From Clostridiales bacterium (GTDB lineage Bacteria > Bacillota > Clostridia > Oscillospirales > Acutalibacteraceae): a stretch of DNA of 64,000 bases. Below the pieces are notes generated by a model that was given only the letters and a program-made list of their open reading frames with translations, ran no database searches and was not told the origin of the DNA. Positions within the stretch are counted from its first letter, which is position 1, and every line of letters begins with the position of its first letter. Positions 52,988-62,085 of the stretch are shown piece by piece. A program made the position numbers and the translations under genes. The stretch lies in NCBI GenBank assembly GCA_019422525.1, contig JAHZDE010000007.1:89388-153387 (forward strand), given 5' to 3'.

Positions 52988-53027
52988 AAAAAATCGAAAA
53001 CTTGGGAATTTTCTATAAAAACCCGTT

Positions 53028-54032
53028 TCAGGCCGTGGTAAGATGCACCAGATGGGCAATTCCGGGAATACTTTCTCCCTGTTGGCTGGAGGTGGGAGAC
53101 ATGAGTGCGCCGGTAGCGGTAAACAAAACATTTCGTAATTTTCCGGCGGCAAGCTGCGGAAGAATATAGCTGCAAAGTACGCTGGCCGAGCAGCCGCAGC
53201 CAGAAGCGCCGGCATGGACATCCTGTTTTTCCCGGTCAAATAACAGAAGGCCGCAATCCTGATGGGCAGAAGAAATAGAAATCCCTTCTTTTTCCATCAG
53301 CTGGCATAAAAGGCGGCTGCCCACCAGCCCTAAGTCTCCGGTATAAATACCGTCATATTGGTATGGAAGGGTATTGGTATCCCGAAAATACGACAAAAGT
53401 GTTTCGGCTGCTGCCGGAGCCATGGCTGCCCCCATGTTGGCAGAATCGGTAACCCCTAAATCCGTAATCCGTCCAAAGGTAACATGACGGACGGCGACGG
53501 TTCCTTCCTGGCTGACAATGACACAGCCGGAGGCCGTGGCCGTCCACTGAGCGGTGGGTGCTCGCTGTCCGCCATATTCCAGTGGCAGGCGGAACTGCCG
53601 TTCTGCCGAGCAGAAGTGAGAAGAGGTGACGGCTGCTGCCCGGCGGGCTGCGCCACTCTCAATCAGGACGGAAGAAAGGCCCAGTGTCAGTGCCATGGTG
53701 GAACAGGCGCCATACTGTCCCAAAAAAGGGATTCCAAAGGAGCGAAGGCCAAAAGTGGAAGAAATGCACTGGTTCAGCAAGTCTCCGGCCAGAATGAAAT
53801 CAATGGATTTGGTTGGAAGTGCTGCTTTTCCCAATGCCAGTTCCAGCGCCTTTTTTTGTAAAAAAGCTTCTGCTTTCTCCCAACTGTCCTGCCCCATGGA
53901 GTTGTCAGAATAGGTCTCGTCAAAATAGTTTCCCAGAGGCCCTTGGGCTTCCTTTTTTCCTCCGGTTGCGGCCCAGGCAGACAGCCGGGTGTTTTCAAGT
54001 TCCAGGGTGTCCTGTCCGATACGATGAATCAT
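53028..54032 (-). CDS. spoVAD: Stage V sporulation protein AD
   Basis: A 334-residue thiolase-fold protein of the SpoVA channel that moves dipicolinic acid into the forming spore and out at germination. Seen: the N-terminal Gly-rich part, GDLLNQCISSTFGLR, YGACSTM (the thiolase-like Cys), HFCSAERQFRLPLEYG, ASGCVIVS and DFGLL-like late motifs (TGDLGLVGS, ASGCGCSA). GGGAGGAA precedes the ATG. The usual spoVAC-spoVAD-spoVAE order is broken: spoVAC lies 2 kb upstream beyond an inverted gene, and no spoVAE follows; xpt is next. Confidence 0.93.
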   Translation of the reverse strand: MIHRIGQDTLELENTRLSAWAATGGKKEAQGPLGNYFDETYSDNSMGQDSWEKAEAFLQKKALELALGKAALPTKSIDFILAGDLLNQCISSTFGLRSFGIPFLGQYGACSTMALTLGLSSVLIESGAARRAAAVTSSHFCSAERQFRLPLEYGGQRAPTAQWTATASGCVIVSQEGTVAVRHVTFGRITDLGVTDSANMGAAMAPAAAETLLSYFRDTNTLPYQYDGIYTGDLGLVGSRLLCQLMEKEGISISSAHQDCGLLLFDREKQDVHAGASGCGCSASVLCSYILPQLAAGKLRNVLFTATGALMSPTSSQQGESIPGIAHLVHLTTA

Positions 54033-54254
54033 AGACGAATTCCTCCCGAAAAATTACTGGCAGAATGTGGGGAGAGAAGAGAGAAAAACGAAAAAATTTT
54101 CTGCAAGTGACTGCACCTCCACCAAACAAACGAAATTTCTGTTTGTTAGTGTGTGTATAAAAAGAAAATTTATGCTCGTTTTCGTTGAGCCGCTCCCAAT
54201 GCCATGATATACTCATTTTATCGGGAATTTCGAAAAGAAAAAGGAGATGAAAAA

Positions 54255-55961
54255 ATGGAAAAAGCAGAACGCCTTTCAACGGAAGAGTTAGAAATGCTCA
54301 ACGGTATCTGGTTTCATGTGCAAGTACGTTTCGGAGAAGAGCCGGAAAAAGAGTCTGCCCATAAACAAAAAAGAATATGCCAGTGGATACGGCGAACCTA
54401 TGGCGAAACTATTGGGCAAATGTCGGAGAAAGTATCAGAATATTTTCTGCCTGAGAAGAATGGTGAAGAGACCCTGCATTTTCTTAAAGAGTGCAGCTTG
54501 CAAGCGGAAAATTTGGAGAAGGAATATTCTCGGCAGATAGAAAAACTCACATCCGCTTTTACACCGGAAACAGCAGAAGCTTTGCAGGAAATCGTATTGT
54601 CTCCTTTTTGGCAGGGAGTTTCCCGAAAAGGGGACAAAGTGGAATTTATAGTCGGAGAAGAAGCGGCTATCCTTCGCCGGTTGACGCTGTATGATGCTGA
54701 GGGCATGATACCGGATAGCAATCAATTCCTGTATGGAAGTGTGGAGCTGTCGAAAGAAGGCGGACGATTTTGGCTGCGGGGCGAAGTACAAAATGCAGAA
54801 TCGGAAAGCGCAAAGGTAGAACTGTCTTTTTTGAGGGCAGATGTCCAGGTAGAAAGCTGCCGAATTGCAGCGGAATGGGGCTGTTTTGAAACACCTTGGA
54901 GTTGCCTACAGGGTTTGGGCGCTTTGTTGATGGAAAAAGACAGAATAGCAGGCTATGCCTGTAATCAGGAAGAAAAGGCTCTGTTACCGCTGATAAGGGA
55001 AGTTGTGAGCCTTGATCCCCTGCTGGAAGGAAATGACAGGGTTGAAACGTTTCCAAAACTGAAAAAAATTGCCCGGGAACATGGGAAAAAGAATGTGGTG
55101 GAGTTGCTGGATAAAATAGAAAAAACGCTTCCCGGCAATTCTTCTTATCAGAAGCTTTTGGACAAGCTACTTTTCTTCCTGAATGCAATTGAATGTGAAC
55201 CGTTGTGGCGGGAAATTTTTAATCGGATAGAGCGGTCGCAAAACACCTATCCCGACAAAGTAGACGTTTTGTGCCCACCGGAACTTTTGCAAAAATGCCG
55301 GGAGGATGTACAGAGGCAGATGGAAACTTTGGGGTATACCGGGAAATATCCCGATTTTTATCGAGAGGGTTCGATACGAGGGAGTCGTCTGAAACGTTCC
55401 GGTGGAAAAATACCTTGGATTGGCCCCAAAAAGAAGGCAGCCTTTTTGATTCATTGCCAGGAAAATGTAGATAGAGGGGAGTTTTCCATACAGTTCCTGT
55501 GCGGGACGGCAATGTTGGAAAAGGAAGAGACAAAGCCAGATATCTGGGGATGCATATTCCATCATAATGGGAAAAGGCTATTTCATCAGCTGTACTGGAC
55601 GTTTTCCATGGAGGAATTACAAAATTGGGAAGGACCCGGAGAATGTGCGCAAGCGGCGGTAAAACAGGTAGAGCTGCAGCGTTTGAGCCGAAAAGAAAAA
55701 AGTCGATATACGTTTTATGCGGGCTGGAGAGCGGGTGATGTACTGCTTTATGGAATACTGATAGGGCTTTTATTCAGTGTTGTGCTGAATGCGGGACTGA
55801 TGCTGTTGGGAACCGTAATCATTCTATTGGCAGGGCAAGGAGCAAATTTTGGAAATATATTTTGGGGAATTCCCTGGTGGTTCCTGTTTTTACTTGCTTG
55901 GTTTGGCTTTGGAATTGCTATGGCAGTTTATACATGGATTTCGCAAAATAGGCATTCATAA
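54255..55961 (+). CDS. Unknown membrane protein between spoVAC and spoVAD
   Basis: A 568-residue protein that I do not recognise. Most of it (1-500) is soluble, Glu/Lys-rich and helical at the start, with a beta-rich middle (EFIVGEEAAILRRLTLYDAEG ... shown here only in part). The C-terminus has two hydrophobic segments (LLYGILIGLLFSVVLNAGLM onward and WWFLFLLAWFGFGIAMAVY), so it is probably tail-anchored with the bulk inside the cell. AAGGAGATG precedes ATG 54255; a frame from 54204 has no site. It is inverted relative to the two spoVA genes and shares a terminator with spoVAC. A sporulation role is possible from position only. Confidence 0.7.
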   Translation: MEKAERLSTEELEMLNGIWFHVQVRFGEEPEKESAHKQKRICQWIRRTYGETIGQMSEKVSEYFLPEKNGEETLHFLKECSLQAENLEKEYSRQIEKLTSAFTPETAEALQEIVLSPFWQGVSRKGDKVEFIVGEEAAILRRLTLYDAEGMIPDSNQFLYGSVELSKEGGRFWLRGEVQNAESESAKVELSFLRADVQVESCRIAAEWGCFETPWSCLQGLGALLMEKDRIAGYACNQEEKALLPLIREVVSLDPLLEGNDRVETFPKLKKIAREHGKKNVVELLDKIEKTLPGNSSYQKLLDKLLFFLNAIECEPLWREIFNRIERSQNTYPDKVDVLCPPELLQKCREDVQRQMETLGYTGKYPDFYREGSIRGSRLKRSGGKIPWIGPKKKAAFLIHCQENVDRGEFSIQFLCGTAMLEKEETKPDIWGCIFHHNGKRLFHQLYWTFSMEELQNWEGPGECAQAAVKQVELQRLSRKEKSRYTFYAGWRAGDVLLYGILIGLLFSVVLNAGLMLLGTVIILLAGQGANFGNIFWGIPWWFLFLLAWFGFGIAMAVYTWISQNRHS

Positions 55962-55964
55962 ACA

Positions 55965-56002
55965 AACCCGCCTGCCGCTTCAAAAAACGGCAGGCGGGTT
56001 TT
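55965..56002. terminator. Bidirectional terminator between the unknown gene and spoVAC
   Basis: AACCCGCCTGCCG (55965-55977) pairs with CGGCAGGCGGGTT (55988-56000); it abuts both stop codons. Confidence 0.92.
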
Positions 56003-56452
56003 CTATATCATCATAGTAACGAGCCAGAAAAAGATTCCATAAAGTACGGAAGCGGAAATGCCAAATACCAATACCGGGCCGGCAATGGTAAAAGTTTTTA
56101 CGCCCATACCGGTGATAATGCCTTCGCTTTTGAATTCCATAGCAGGTGAAACTACAGCGTTGGCAAATCCCGTGATGGGAACCAGTGTGCCGGCACCAGC
56201 AAACCGGGCAATGTTGTCAAAGCATCCCAACCCGGTCAAAAGTGCTGACAGAAAGATCAGAGAGATGGAAACGCCGGCTCGGGCCATGAGAAGACTGAGT
56301 CCCCATTGCTGATATAAATTACACAGAAATTGTCCCAATACACAGATTCCTCCGCCGGTGATATAGGCCAGCAGACAATTCTTTCCGGTGGGAGAAGAAG
56401 GAGAGGCCTTTTGAGCCATTTTGGCATATTCTTTTTGACTGATTGGTTTCAT
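56003..56452 (-). CDS. spoVAC: Stage V sporulation protein AC
   Basis: A 149-residue membrane protein of the spore dipicolinate channel; in B. subtilis SpoVAC acts as a mechanosensitive channel. Seen: N-terminal ISQKEYAKM and SPTGKNCLLAYITGGGICVLGQ, then IFLSALLTGLGCFDNIARF, AGAGTLVPITGFANAV and KSEGIITGMGVKTFTIAGPV. This fits SpoVAC better than the related SpoVAE, which lacks the N-terminal arm. ATG 56452 is chosen for AGGAGG at plus 56459-56464; an ATG five codons earlier overlaps that site. It is separated from spoVAD by an inverted gene. Confidence 0.9.
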   Translation of the reverse strand: MKPISQKEYAKMAQKASPSSPTGKNCLLAYITGGGICVLGQFLCNLYQQWGLSLLMARAGVSISLIFLSALLTGLGCFDNIARFAGAGTLVPITGFANAVVSPAMEFKSEGIITGMGVKTFTIAGPVLVFGISASVLYGIFFWLVTMMI

Positions 56453-56519
56453 AACAGCCTCCTGCATGTTTTCTTAGGAATAGTATGGAGAAAAGCAGAA
56501 GGCTTTATACACAAGATAC

Positions 56520-59201
56520 TTATTGAAAATGATAGTCGCCCGCAGGTAAAATTCCTTTGACGAGCTCTCCATCCTGCTGTAATGAAAGATTGCTTTTAAA
56601 TGCTGGTATACCGTTTACAGTAAGTGTATCCAAAGTACCCATCAGACAAAGTTCACCCTCACAATTGAAGGGAATGGAAAAATCATAAGAGAAACCCGTA
56701 TCTTCACGCCACTTCCAGCCACTCTGATAACGGCCGGCAGGTGAGTCAACGGTTGCACAAGCATATCCCATACGTTTGTCCGGCTTGGGTGCCAGTGTGA
56801 TTCGCTGAAATCCCGGGGCGTCTTCACATGGATTAATGCCGCACATGTCTCGGTACATCCATTCCACAATAGAGCCATAGGCATAATGGTTCATGGAGTT
56901 CATACCGGTACCGCTGATTTTTCCATCCGGCAAAAGGGCATTCCAACGCTCCCAAATGGTTGTGGCCCCCATATTGATTTCATATAGCCAACTGGGAAAG
57001 TCTTCTTGCAGCAGCAAGGTATAGGCAGAATCATTGTCTCCATATTGGGAAAGGGCACGACATAAAACCGGTGTTCCCAGGAAACCGGTTCTTAGGTGCA
57101 TTTGGGAGTCGTGCAGCATGGATTGCAGCGCTTCCAGATTCTTTTTTTCAAAGCCGGAAGGTACAAGACCATATTTCAGAGCCAGTACCAGACCGGTTTG
57201 GGTAGCGGCAGCACAGCGGCCCGTGGGAGTAAAGTATTCCCGGTGAATGGCTGTGCGGATTTCTTCTGCTAATTCGGCATATTCTTTCTGTTCGGCTTCC
57301 ATGCCCAGTACACCGGCTGCCTTCGAAACGATTTGCGCACAGCGGTAATAATATACCGAGCATAAAAACGTTACATCCGTACCGCCCAGAACCGCTTCCG
57401 CATCTAACCCGTATCGGGGGCCGTCCAGTGCCAACCAGTCTCCGTAGTGGAATTTCTTTGCCAGCCACAAGTGAGTGTTCCCAGTGGAAGCGTCTTCCTG
57501 CCGAACCCAATCTATCCAGGCTTTCATTCCCGGAAAATGCTCCCGCAGCTTTTCTTTTCCGCCGTTATAGACATACGTGTTCCAAGGGACAATGACCGCA
57601 GCATCTGCCCAGCCGCATCCCCCTTTATCGCCGTCTCCAAAATCAGACAGGTATGGAGCCACATGGGTGTTGCAGCCTCCACGGATTTCCTGCTCCTTCC
57701 ACATATCCCGGCAATATTTATCATAAAAAGCGGCGCAGTCCATCAGGAAACAAGCAGTAGAACTGAAAATCTGGGCATCGCCTGTCCACCCCATCCGCTC
57801 GTCCCGCTGGGGACAATCGGTAGGAACATCCACAAAGTTGTCTTTTTGGCTCCACTTGGCATTGAGAATTAAACGGTTGACTTTTGGGTGCCCTGTCTCT
57901 AAGGTGCCGATTTCCTCCAAGTCGGAATACAGGCTATATCCAGTAAAAGCAGTTTCATCGGGTTTTCCCCCGGGCCAGCCTTCTACTTTTATATAACGGT
58001 ATCCATAAAAGGTAAAGAAAGGATGGATCACCTCGGGAAGGCCATCAGAAAGATAACGGTACTCACATAGAGCGGTACGCATATTGTCCCGATAGAAACA
58101 GCCATCCTGTAATAATTCTCCGAATTGAAGCCGAAGGGTGGTCCCTTTTGGCAAATGGGAGTCCAGCAGAAAGCCGCCGGTAATCTCTTGCCCCATATCC
58201 AGTACCCATTCGCCTTTTTCTGTGTGCAGCAAGCTGGGGTGGAAGGTTTCGTGTCGTTTTACCGGCAGGCTCAGGCGGGCAGATGGTTTGGCAACCAGGC
58301 GGTCCAAAATAGCAGCCTGCACCGGATGCCATGGAAAATTATCGGCCTCAGGCGTATCCCACCCGGGAATCTCTTTTGCCTGTTCATATCGTTCACCGTC
58401 ATAAATACCGCTGAAAGTAATGGGGGATGGCGCCCACTGCCAGTTGTCATCCGTCCCTAAAATAATTTCCTGTCCGTCAGCCAGTGTCACATGAAGCTCC
58501 AGCAAAAACAGGAACTGGTCGGAAAACAAATGACAGGGAGTTCCCAAATCTCCCGTTTCATAGTTTCCAGCATAGCCGCCCAATCCAAACCGTCCAATCG
58601 CCCAGCCATTTCCCATCATGGCTCCCAGCGTGTTTTGGCCTTTGTGAAGCATAGCAGTGACATCGTATGTTTGATATTGCAGACACTTATCATAGGCGGT
58701 ACAGCCGGGCGCCAGATATTCGTCTCCGGCTTTTTGTCCGTTGACGGAAAGCTCATACAGTCCCAGGCCTGTTGCGTAGATACGGGCACACTGAGGTTCT
58801 TCCTTCAGCGTGAAGCTGCGCCGGAAAAGAGGATGAATGTGGCTGTCCTGTCCGGTAGTTATCCATTTTCCCTGCCAGAGCTCTTCCTGTTTGCCCGTTT
58901 CAAACCAGGCCGGTTCACTGGATGCAGTGTCACCAGTATCTCCGCAGACAGTAACCCGCCACCAATATCGAGTGCGGGGGTGAGTTTTTATCCGTAATGG
59001 ACAGTCTACGGATGAAATGGTAGAATCTTCGCCGGAATCCCAAAGAATATTGGAAAAATCGGGATTGTCAGAGACTTGTACACGGGCCCATTTTTGTTTT
59101 TGAGATGGAGTATCTGATGTGACCCAGGAAAGCGAGATACTTTGCAGCTCAAAGCCCAGAGGGTTTGTAATGCGATTGGTTTTTAGATGTGTAATTTTCA
59201 A
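56520..59201 (-). CDS. Alpha-L-rhamnosidase, GH78
   Basis: An 893-residue glycosidase that removes terminal alpha-L-rhamnose from plant glycosides or pectin side chains. Domains: fibronectin-like N-terminal domain (SWVTSDTPSQKQKWARVQVS), carbohydrate-binding jelly-roll domains, (alpha/alpha)6 barrel with VPTDCPQRDERMGWTGDAQ (~460-475, with the catalytic acidic residues) and TIWERWNALLP (~750), and the C-terminal beta domain. No signal peptide, so cytoplasmic. The start is TTG 59201 with GGGGAGGA seven bases upstream (MKITHLKTNRITNPLG); an ATG 20 codons earlier lacks a site. It is monocistronic, with no rhamnose transporter or catabolic gene beside it. Confidence 0.93.
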   Translation of the reverse strand: MKITHLKTNRITNPLGFELQSISLSWVTSDTPSQKQKWARVQVSDNPDFSNILWDSGEDSTISSVDCPLRIKTHPRTRYWWRVTVCGDTGDTASSEPAWFETGKQEELWQGKWITTGQDSHIHPLFRRSFTLKEEPQCARIYATGLGLYELSVNGQKAGDEYLAPGCTAYDKCLQYQTYDVTAMLHKGQNTLGAMMGNGWAIGRFGLGGYAGNYETGDLGTPCHLFSDQFLFLLELHVTLADGQEIILGTDDNWQWAPSPITFSGIYDGERYEQAKEIPGWDTPEADNFPWHPVQAAILDRLVAKPSARLSLPVKRHETFHPSLLHTEKGEWVLDMGQEITGGFLLDSHLPKGTTLRLQFGELLQDGCFYRDNMRTALCEYRYLSDGLPEVIHPFFTFYGYRYIKVEGWPGGKPDETAFTGYSLYSDLEEIGTLETGHPKVNRLILNAKWSQKDNFVDVPTDCPQRDERMGWTGDAQIFSSTACFLMDCAAFYDKYCRDMWKEQEIRGGCNTHVAPYLSDFGDGDKGGCGWADAAVIVPWNTYVYNGGKEKLREHFPGMKAWIDWVRQEDASTGNTHLWLAKKFHYGDWLALDGPRYGLDAEAVLGGTDVTFLCSVYYYRCAQIVSKAAGVLGMEAEQKEYAELAEEIRTAIHREYFTPTGRCAAATQTGLVLALKYGLVPSGFEKKNLEALQSMLHDSQMHLRTGFLGTPVLCRALSQYGDNDSAYTLLLQEDFPSWLYEINMGATTIWERWNALLPDGKISGTGMNSMNHYAYGSIVEWMYRDMCGINPCEDAPGFQRITLAPKPDKRMGYACATVDSPAGRYQSGWKWREDTGFSYDFSIPFNCEGELCLMGTLDTLTVNGIPAFKSNLSLQQDGELVKGILPAGDYHFQ

Positions 59202-59285
59202 GACACATTCCTCCCCGAAGTAAAAGACTTCATTATCATTCTTAATAAGAAAAACAGCCATTCTGCTTTTCCAAGTTCTGATGGT

Positions 59286-59313
59286 ATTATAATACTTTTT
59301 ACACGAAAATCAA
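59286..59313 (-). promoter_or_regulatory. Promoter of the rhamnosidase gene
   Basis: On the minus strand: TTGATT (plus 59308-59313), 16-base spacer, TATAAT (plus 59286-59291). A TTCTTA-A-TAAGAA palindrome (59239-59251) between promoter and gene may be an operator. Confidence 0.6.
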
Positions 59314-59375
59314 CGAGTTATTATCTTAAAATTAGATGGATTCTTGTAGAAATCCTGTATATGGGAAAGATTTCT

Positions 59376-59404
59376 TTTACAGATGGGAGGAACTGTGTTA
59401 TGAT
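59376..59404 (+). promoter_or_regulatory. Promoter of the radical-SAM gene
   Basis: TTTACA (59376-59381), 17-base spacer, TATGAT (59399-59404), ~39 bases before the start codon. Confidence 0.65.
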
Positions 59405-59442
59405 GGGGGTGGAAAGCACGGAAAAGCATGGGAGGAATGTAT

Positions 59443-60576
59443 ATGCCGCCAATCCATCTGTTAGTGAAACCATCATCGGGCGCCTGCAATCTGAGGTGTA
59501 GGTATTGCTTTTATCACGATGAGATGCAGAAAAGGCAGCAGGCTTCCTATGGATTTATGACGGAAAAAACACTGGAAAATGTGATTTCAAAAGCCATGGA
59601 GCGGGCAGAGGGGCAGTGTACCATTGCATTTCAGGGGGGAGAGCCTACACTGATTGGATTGGATTTTTTTCAGAAAGTGGTAGAGCTCCAGAAAAAATAC
59701 GCCCGGAAGGGAGTAAAGGTTGTAAATGCCATTCAGACCAACGGGTATTGTATAAATGAAGAGTGGGCCCGTTTCTTTTGTGAAAATCAGTTTCTGGTAG
59801 GGTTGTCTCTGGATGGAACCCGGGAAACCCATGACCGATTTCGGGTAACCCCAGAAGGGGAAGGAACTTTTGGGAAAATTTTAAAGACGGCGGAACTGTT
59901 CCGGAAATTCGGAGTGGAGTATAACATTCTGACAGTCGTCAATGCTCAGACTGCGAAAAAAATTCAGAGCATTTATTCTTATTATAAAAAGAATGGCTTC
60001 CGATATTTGCAATTCATTCCTTGTTTGGACCCACTGGGAGAAGAGCCAGGCCAAAGAGAGTATTCTTTGACGCCAAAGGCTTATGGAGAATTTTTGTGCC
60101 GGCTGTTTGACTTATGGTATCGGGATTTGATGAGCGGGGAGGAAATTTCTATCCGGCAGTTTGATAATTATATTCAAATGCTGCTTGGATATCCGCCAGA
60201 ATCCTGTGGAATGAGCGGAGTGTGTTCGTTCCAGAATGTAATAGAAGCGAATGGCAGTGTGTATCCCTGTGACTTTTATGTTCTGGATGATTATTGCCTG
60301 GGAAATCTTAATGATTGCAGTTTTGAACAGATAGAAGAAAAGCGCCGCGCCATTGGCTTTGTGGAGGAATCCAGACAGGTTGATGATGACTGTAAAAACT
60401 GTAAATGGATGCCGATTTGTCGGGGAGGATGTAAAAGGTATCGAGAGCCGAGAGACTTGCAGGGGAATTTGAGGAAAAACTGTTTTTGTCAGTCCTATAA
60501 AACGTTTTTTGCCTATTCTATTGGCAGAATGGAGGAAATTGCCACAAAAATCCGGTATCGGGGGAGTGTGCGATAA
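59443..60576 (+). CDS. Radical-SAM SPASM protein, anaerobic sulfatase-maturase-like
   Basis: A 377-residue iron-sulfur enzyme. The radical-SAM cluster motif is CNLRCRYC (C15, C19, C22). IAFQGGEPTL, IQTNGYCI and GLSLDGTRETHDRFR follow the anSME pattern. The C-terminal SPASM part has many cysteines (CGMSGVCSFQNVIEANGSVYPCDFYVLDDYCLGNL, then CKNCKWMPICRGGCKR), which hold two auxiliary 4Fe-4S clusters. anSMEs oxidise a Cys or Ser of a sulfatase to formylglycine. ATG 59443 has GGGAGG seven bases upstream. No sulfatase is in the window, so its partner lies elsewhere or it modifies another protein. Confidence 0.87.
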   Translation: MPPIHLLVKPSSGACNLRCRYCFYHDEMQKRQQASYGFMTEKTLENVISKAMERAEGQCTIAFQGGEPTLIGLDFFQKVVELQKKYARKGVKVVNAIQTNGYCINEEWARFFCENQFLVGLSLDGTRETHDRFRVTPEGEGTFGKILKTAELFRKFGVEYNILTVVNAQTAKKIQSIYSYYKKNGFRYLQFIPCLDPLGEEPGQREYSLTPKAYGEFLCRLFDLWYRDLMSGEEISIRQFDNYIQMLLGYPPESCGMSGVCSFQNVIEANGSVYPCDFYVLDDYCLGNLNDCSFEQIEEKRRAIGFVEESRQVDDDCKNCKWMPICRGGCKRYREPRDLQGNLRKNCFCQSYKTFFAYSIGRMEEIATKIRYRGSVR

Positions 60577-60583
60577 TCGGTGA

Positions 60584-60612
60584 TTTACAGCGGTGGATGG
60601 CTGTGCTATAAT
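60584..60612 (+). promoter_or_regulatory. Promoter of the transglutaminase-like gene
   Basis: TTTACA (60584-60589), 17-base spacer, perfect TATAAT (60607-60612). It could also drive the downstream folP-folB-folK genes. Confidence 0.75.
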
Positions 60613-60686
60613 ACCCTGTAAATTCTGGAAAAGCAGCCGAGTTCGTTCCTGTGTGAGTACTTTTGACATAAGGTGGAGGGATGAGC

Positions 60687-62069
60687 ATGACAAGAAAGCG
60701 TGTAAGAAGAAAACAGAAGACATCTGCGGTGATAGCCGCTCTTTTGATTGTGGTATGCTGTGGAGCCCTTTTTTATGGAGCGATGCATTTTCTCTCAGGG
60801 GAAAGATATGTTTCACAAACCTCCTCTTCTGGCGTGGAAGAAAAGTCAATGGCTACGGTAAGTGCCGAAATTACCACTCACTCGCAAGTGGAGATCTCGG
60901 ATGAAAGCGGAAGCACGGTATATGGACAAATTTCAAAAGTATCCCTGCCTAAAGCAGAGGGCTATAATGCTATATCTATGGAGCAGGGGAAGGAATCACT
61001 GGATAATAGTGCTTTGAAAGAACTGTATGAGGAAATGGAAAAATCCGTTTACCATGTTTCGGAGGAGCAGAATGAGAACCTTTTATATCCGGTTGAGCGA
61101 ATCACTGTTCGAGGAGCGGATTTGACCGGAGTGGAGGTGGTCCGGGTTTTGTCTGCTTTTTTGCATGACCATCCGGATGTGTTCTGGATTTCCAGCCAAT
61201 ATGGCTATGCCTCGGGAATGGGAAGAACGGTAGTACAGCTTTATTCCATGGCGCCGCCTTCGGATTGTCAGAAATTTTCCAAACAGATGATTTCGGAAAT
61301 TGAACAGATTTTGCAGGGGATTCCTGAAAATGCAGATGCTTTGGATAGGGAAATCTATTTGTATGATACTATAATAGAAAGATGCCTGTATGACGATGAA
61401 GCTGCTGCTTCCAATGATGATTGGCGGGCTCATACCATTTTAGGTGTACTGTTGGATGGAGAAGCAGTTTGTGAAGGATATGCACGGACTTTACAGCTTC
61501 TTTTGAACCAGTCTGGGATTCCCAGCATGTTGGTAACCGGTACTGCCAGTGGCGCCCATATGTGGAATTTGGTCCGTATTGACGGACAATGGTATCATGC
61601 AGATGCTACCTGGGATGATAATGGGGATATGGCAATTCATAAATATCTCAATCTTTCCGATGAGATGATACAGGCGGACCATACCTTATATCCGATAGCG
61701 GGTGCGACAGCGAATCAGAGTGCCGACCAGATATATAATTTACCGCTTCCTTCGTGTACGGCGGTAAAAGCCAATTATTTTCGTGCGAAGGGTGTACAGG
61801 TCACTTCGGAAAACTGTGAGAATACTATAAAGAATGCAATTGTAAAGGCTGCGAAAAATAAGGAGCCCAGTGTCTCGGTATTTATTGGAGAATCATTGGA
61901 TTATGACGGAGTATTACAGAAACTTTTCCAGCAATCCCCTTATTTGCTGATGAATGCAGTGGATGGTGCTAATGCCGAACTGGAGGAAAATCAGGTAGAT
62001 TATAACCAGTGCAGCTATATTGAAGCAAGAGAAAGCAGGGGCGTTGTGATTCTGTTGAAGTATGAATAA
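60687..62069 (+). CDS. Membrane-anchored transglutaminase-like protein
   Basis: A 460-residue protein: basic N-terminus (RKRVRRKQK), one membrane helix (VIAALLIVVCCGALFYGAM), a Ser/Thr-rich linker, and an outside transglutaminase-like fold with a complete Cys-His-Asp triad, C262 in GEAVCEGYAR, H291 in SGAHMWNLV and D306 in YHADATWDD. Such clostridial exoproteins may act as peptidases or in protein cross-linking; the substrate is unknown. ATG 60687 is preferred over 60681 because GGAGG (60675-60679) is seven bases away. The frame overlaps an ATG 62062, but folP has a better start beyond its stop. It is probably the first gene of a transcript with the folate genes. Confidence 0.85.
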   Translation: MTRKRVRRKQKTSAVIAALLIVVCCGALFYGAMHFLSGERYVSQTSSSGVEEKSMATVSAEITTHSQVEISDESGSTVYGQISKVSLPKAEGYNAISMEQGKESLDNSALKELYEEMEKSVYHVSEEQNENLLYPVERITVRGADLTGVEVVRVLSAFLHDHPDVFWISSQYGYASGMGRTVVQLYSMAPPSDCQKFSKQMISEIEQILQGIPENADALDREIYLYDTIIERCLYDDEAAASNDDWRAHTILGVLLDGEAVCEGYARTLQLLLNQSGIPSMLVTGTASGAHMWNLVRIDGQWYHADATWDDNGDMAIHKYLNLSDEMIQADHTLYPIAGATANQSADQIYNLPLPSCTAVKANYFRAKGVQVTSENCENTIKNAIVKAAKNKEPSVSVFIGESLDYDGVLQKLFQQSPYLLMNAVDGANAELEENQVDYNQCSYIEARESRGVVILLKYE

Positions 62070-62085
62070 AAGCAGGAGGTTTTGG

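Noticed and set aside
52898..53027. Guanine riboswitch before xpt, as in bacilli
   Set aside because: The ~60-base leader is too short and lacks the conserved purine-riboswitch core.
60500..60512. AAAACGTTTTTT inside the radical-SAM gene as a further LacI operator
   Set aside because: It lies within coding sequence near the gene's end and is not palindromic enough; probably chance.
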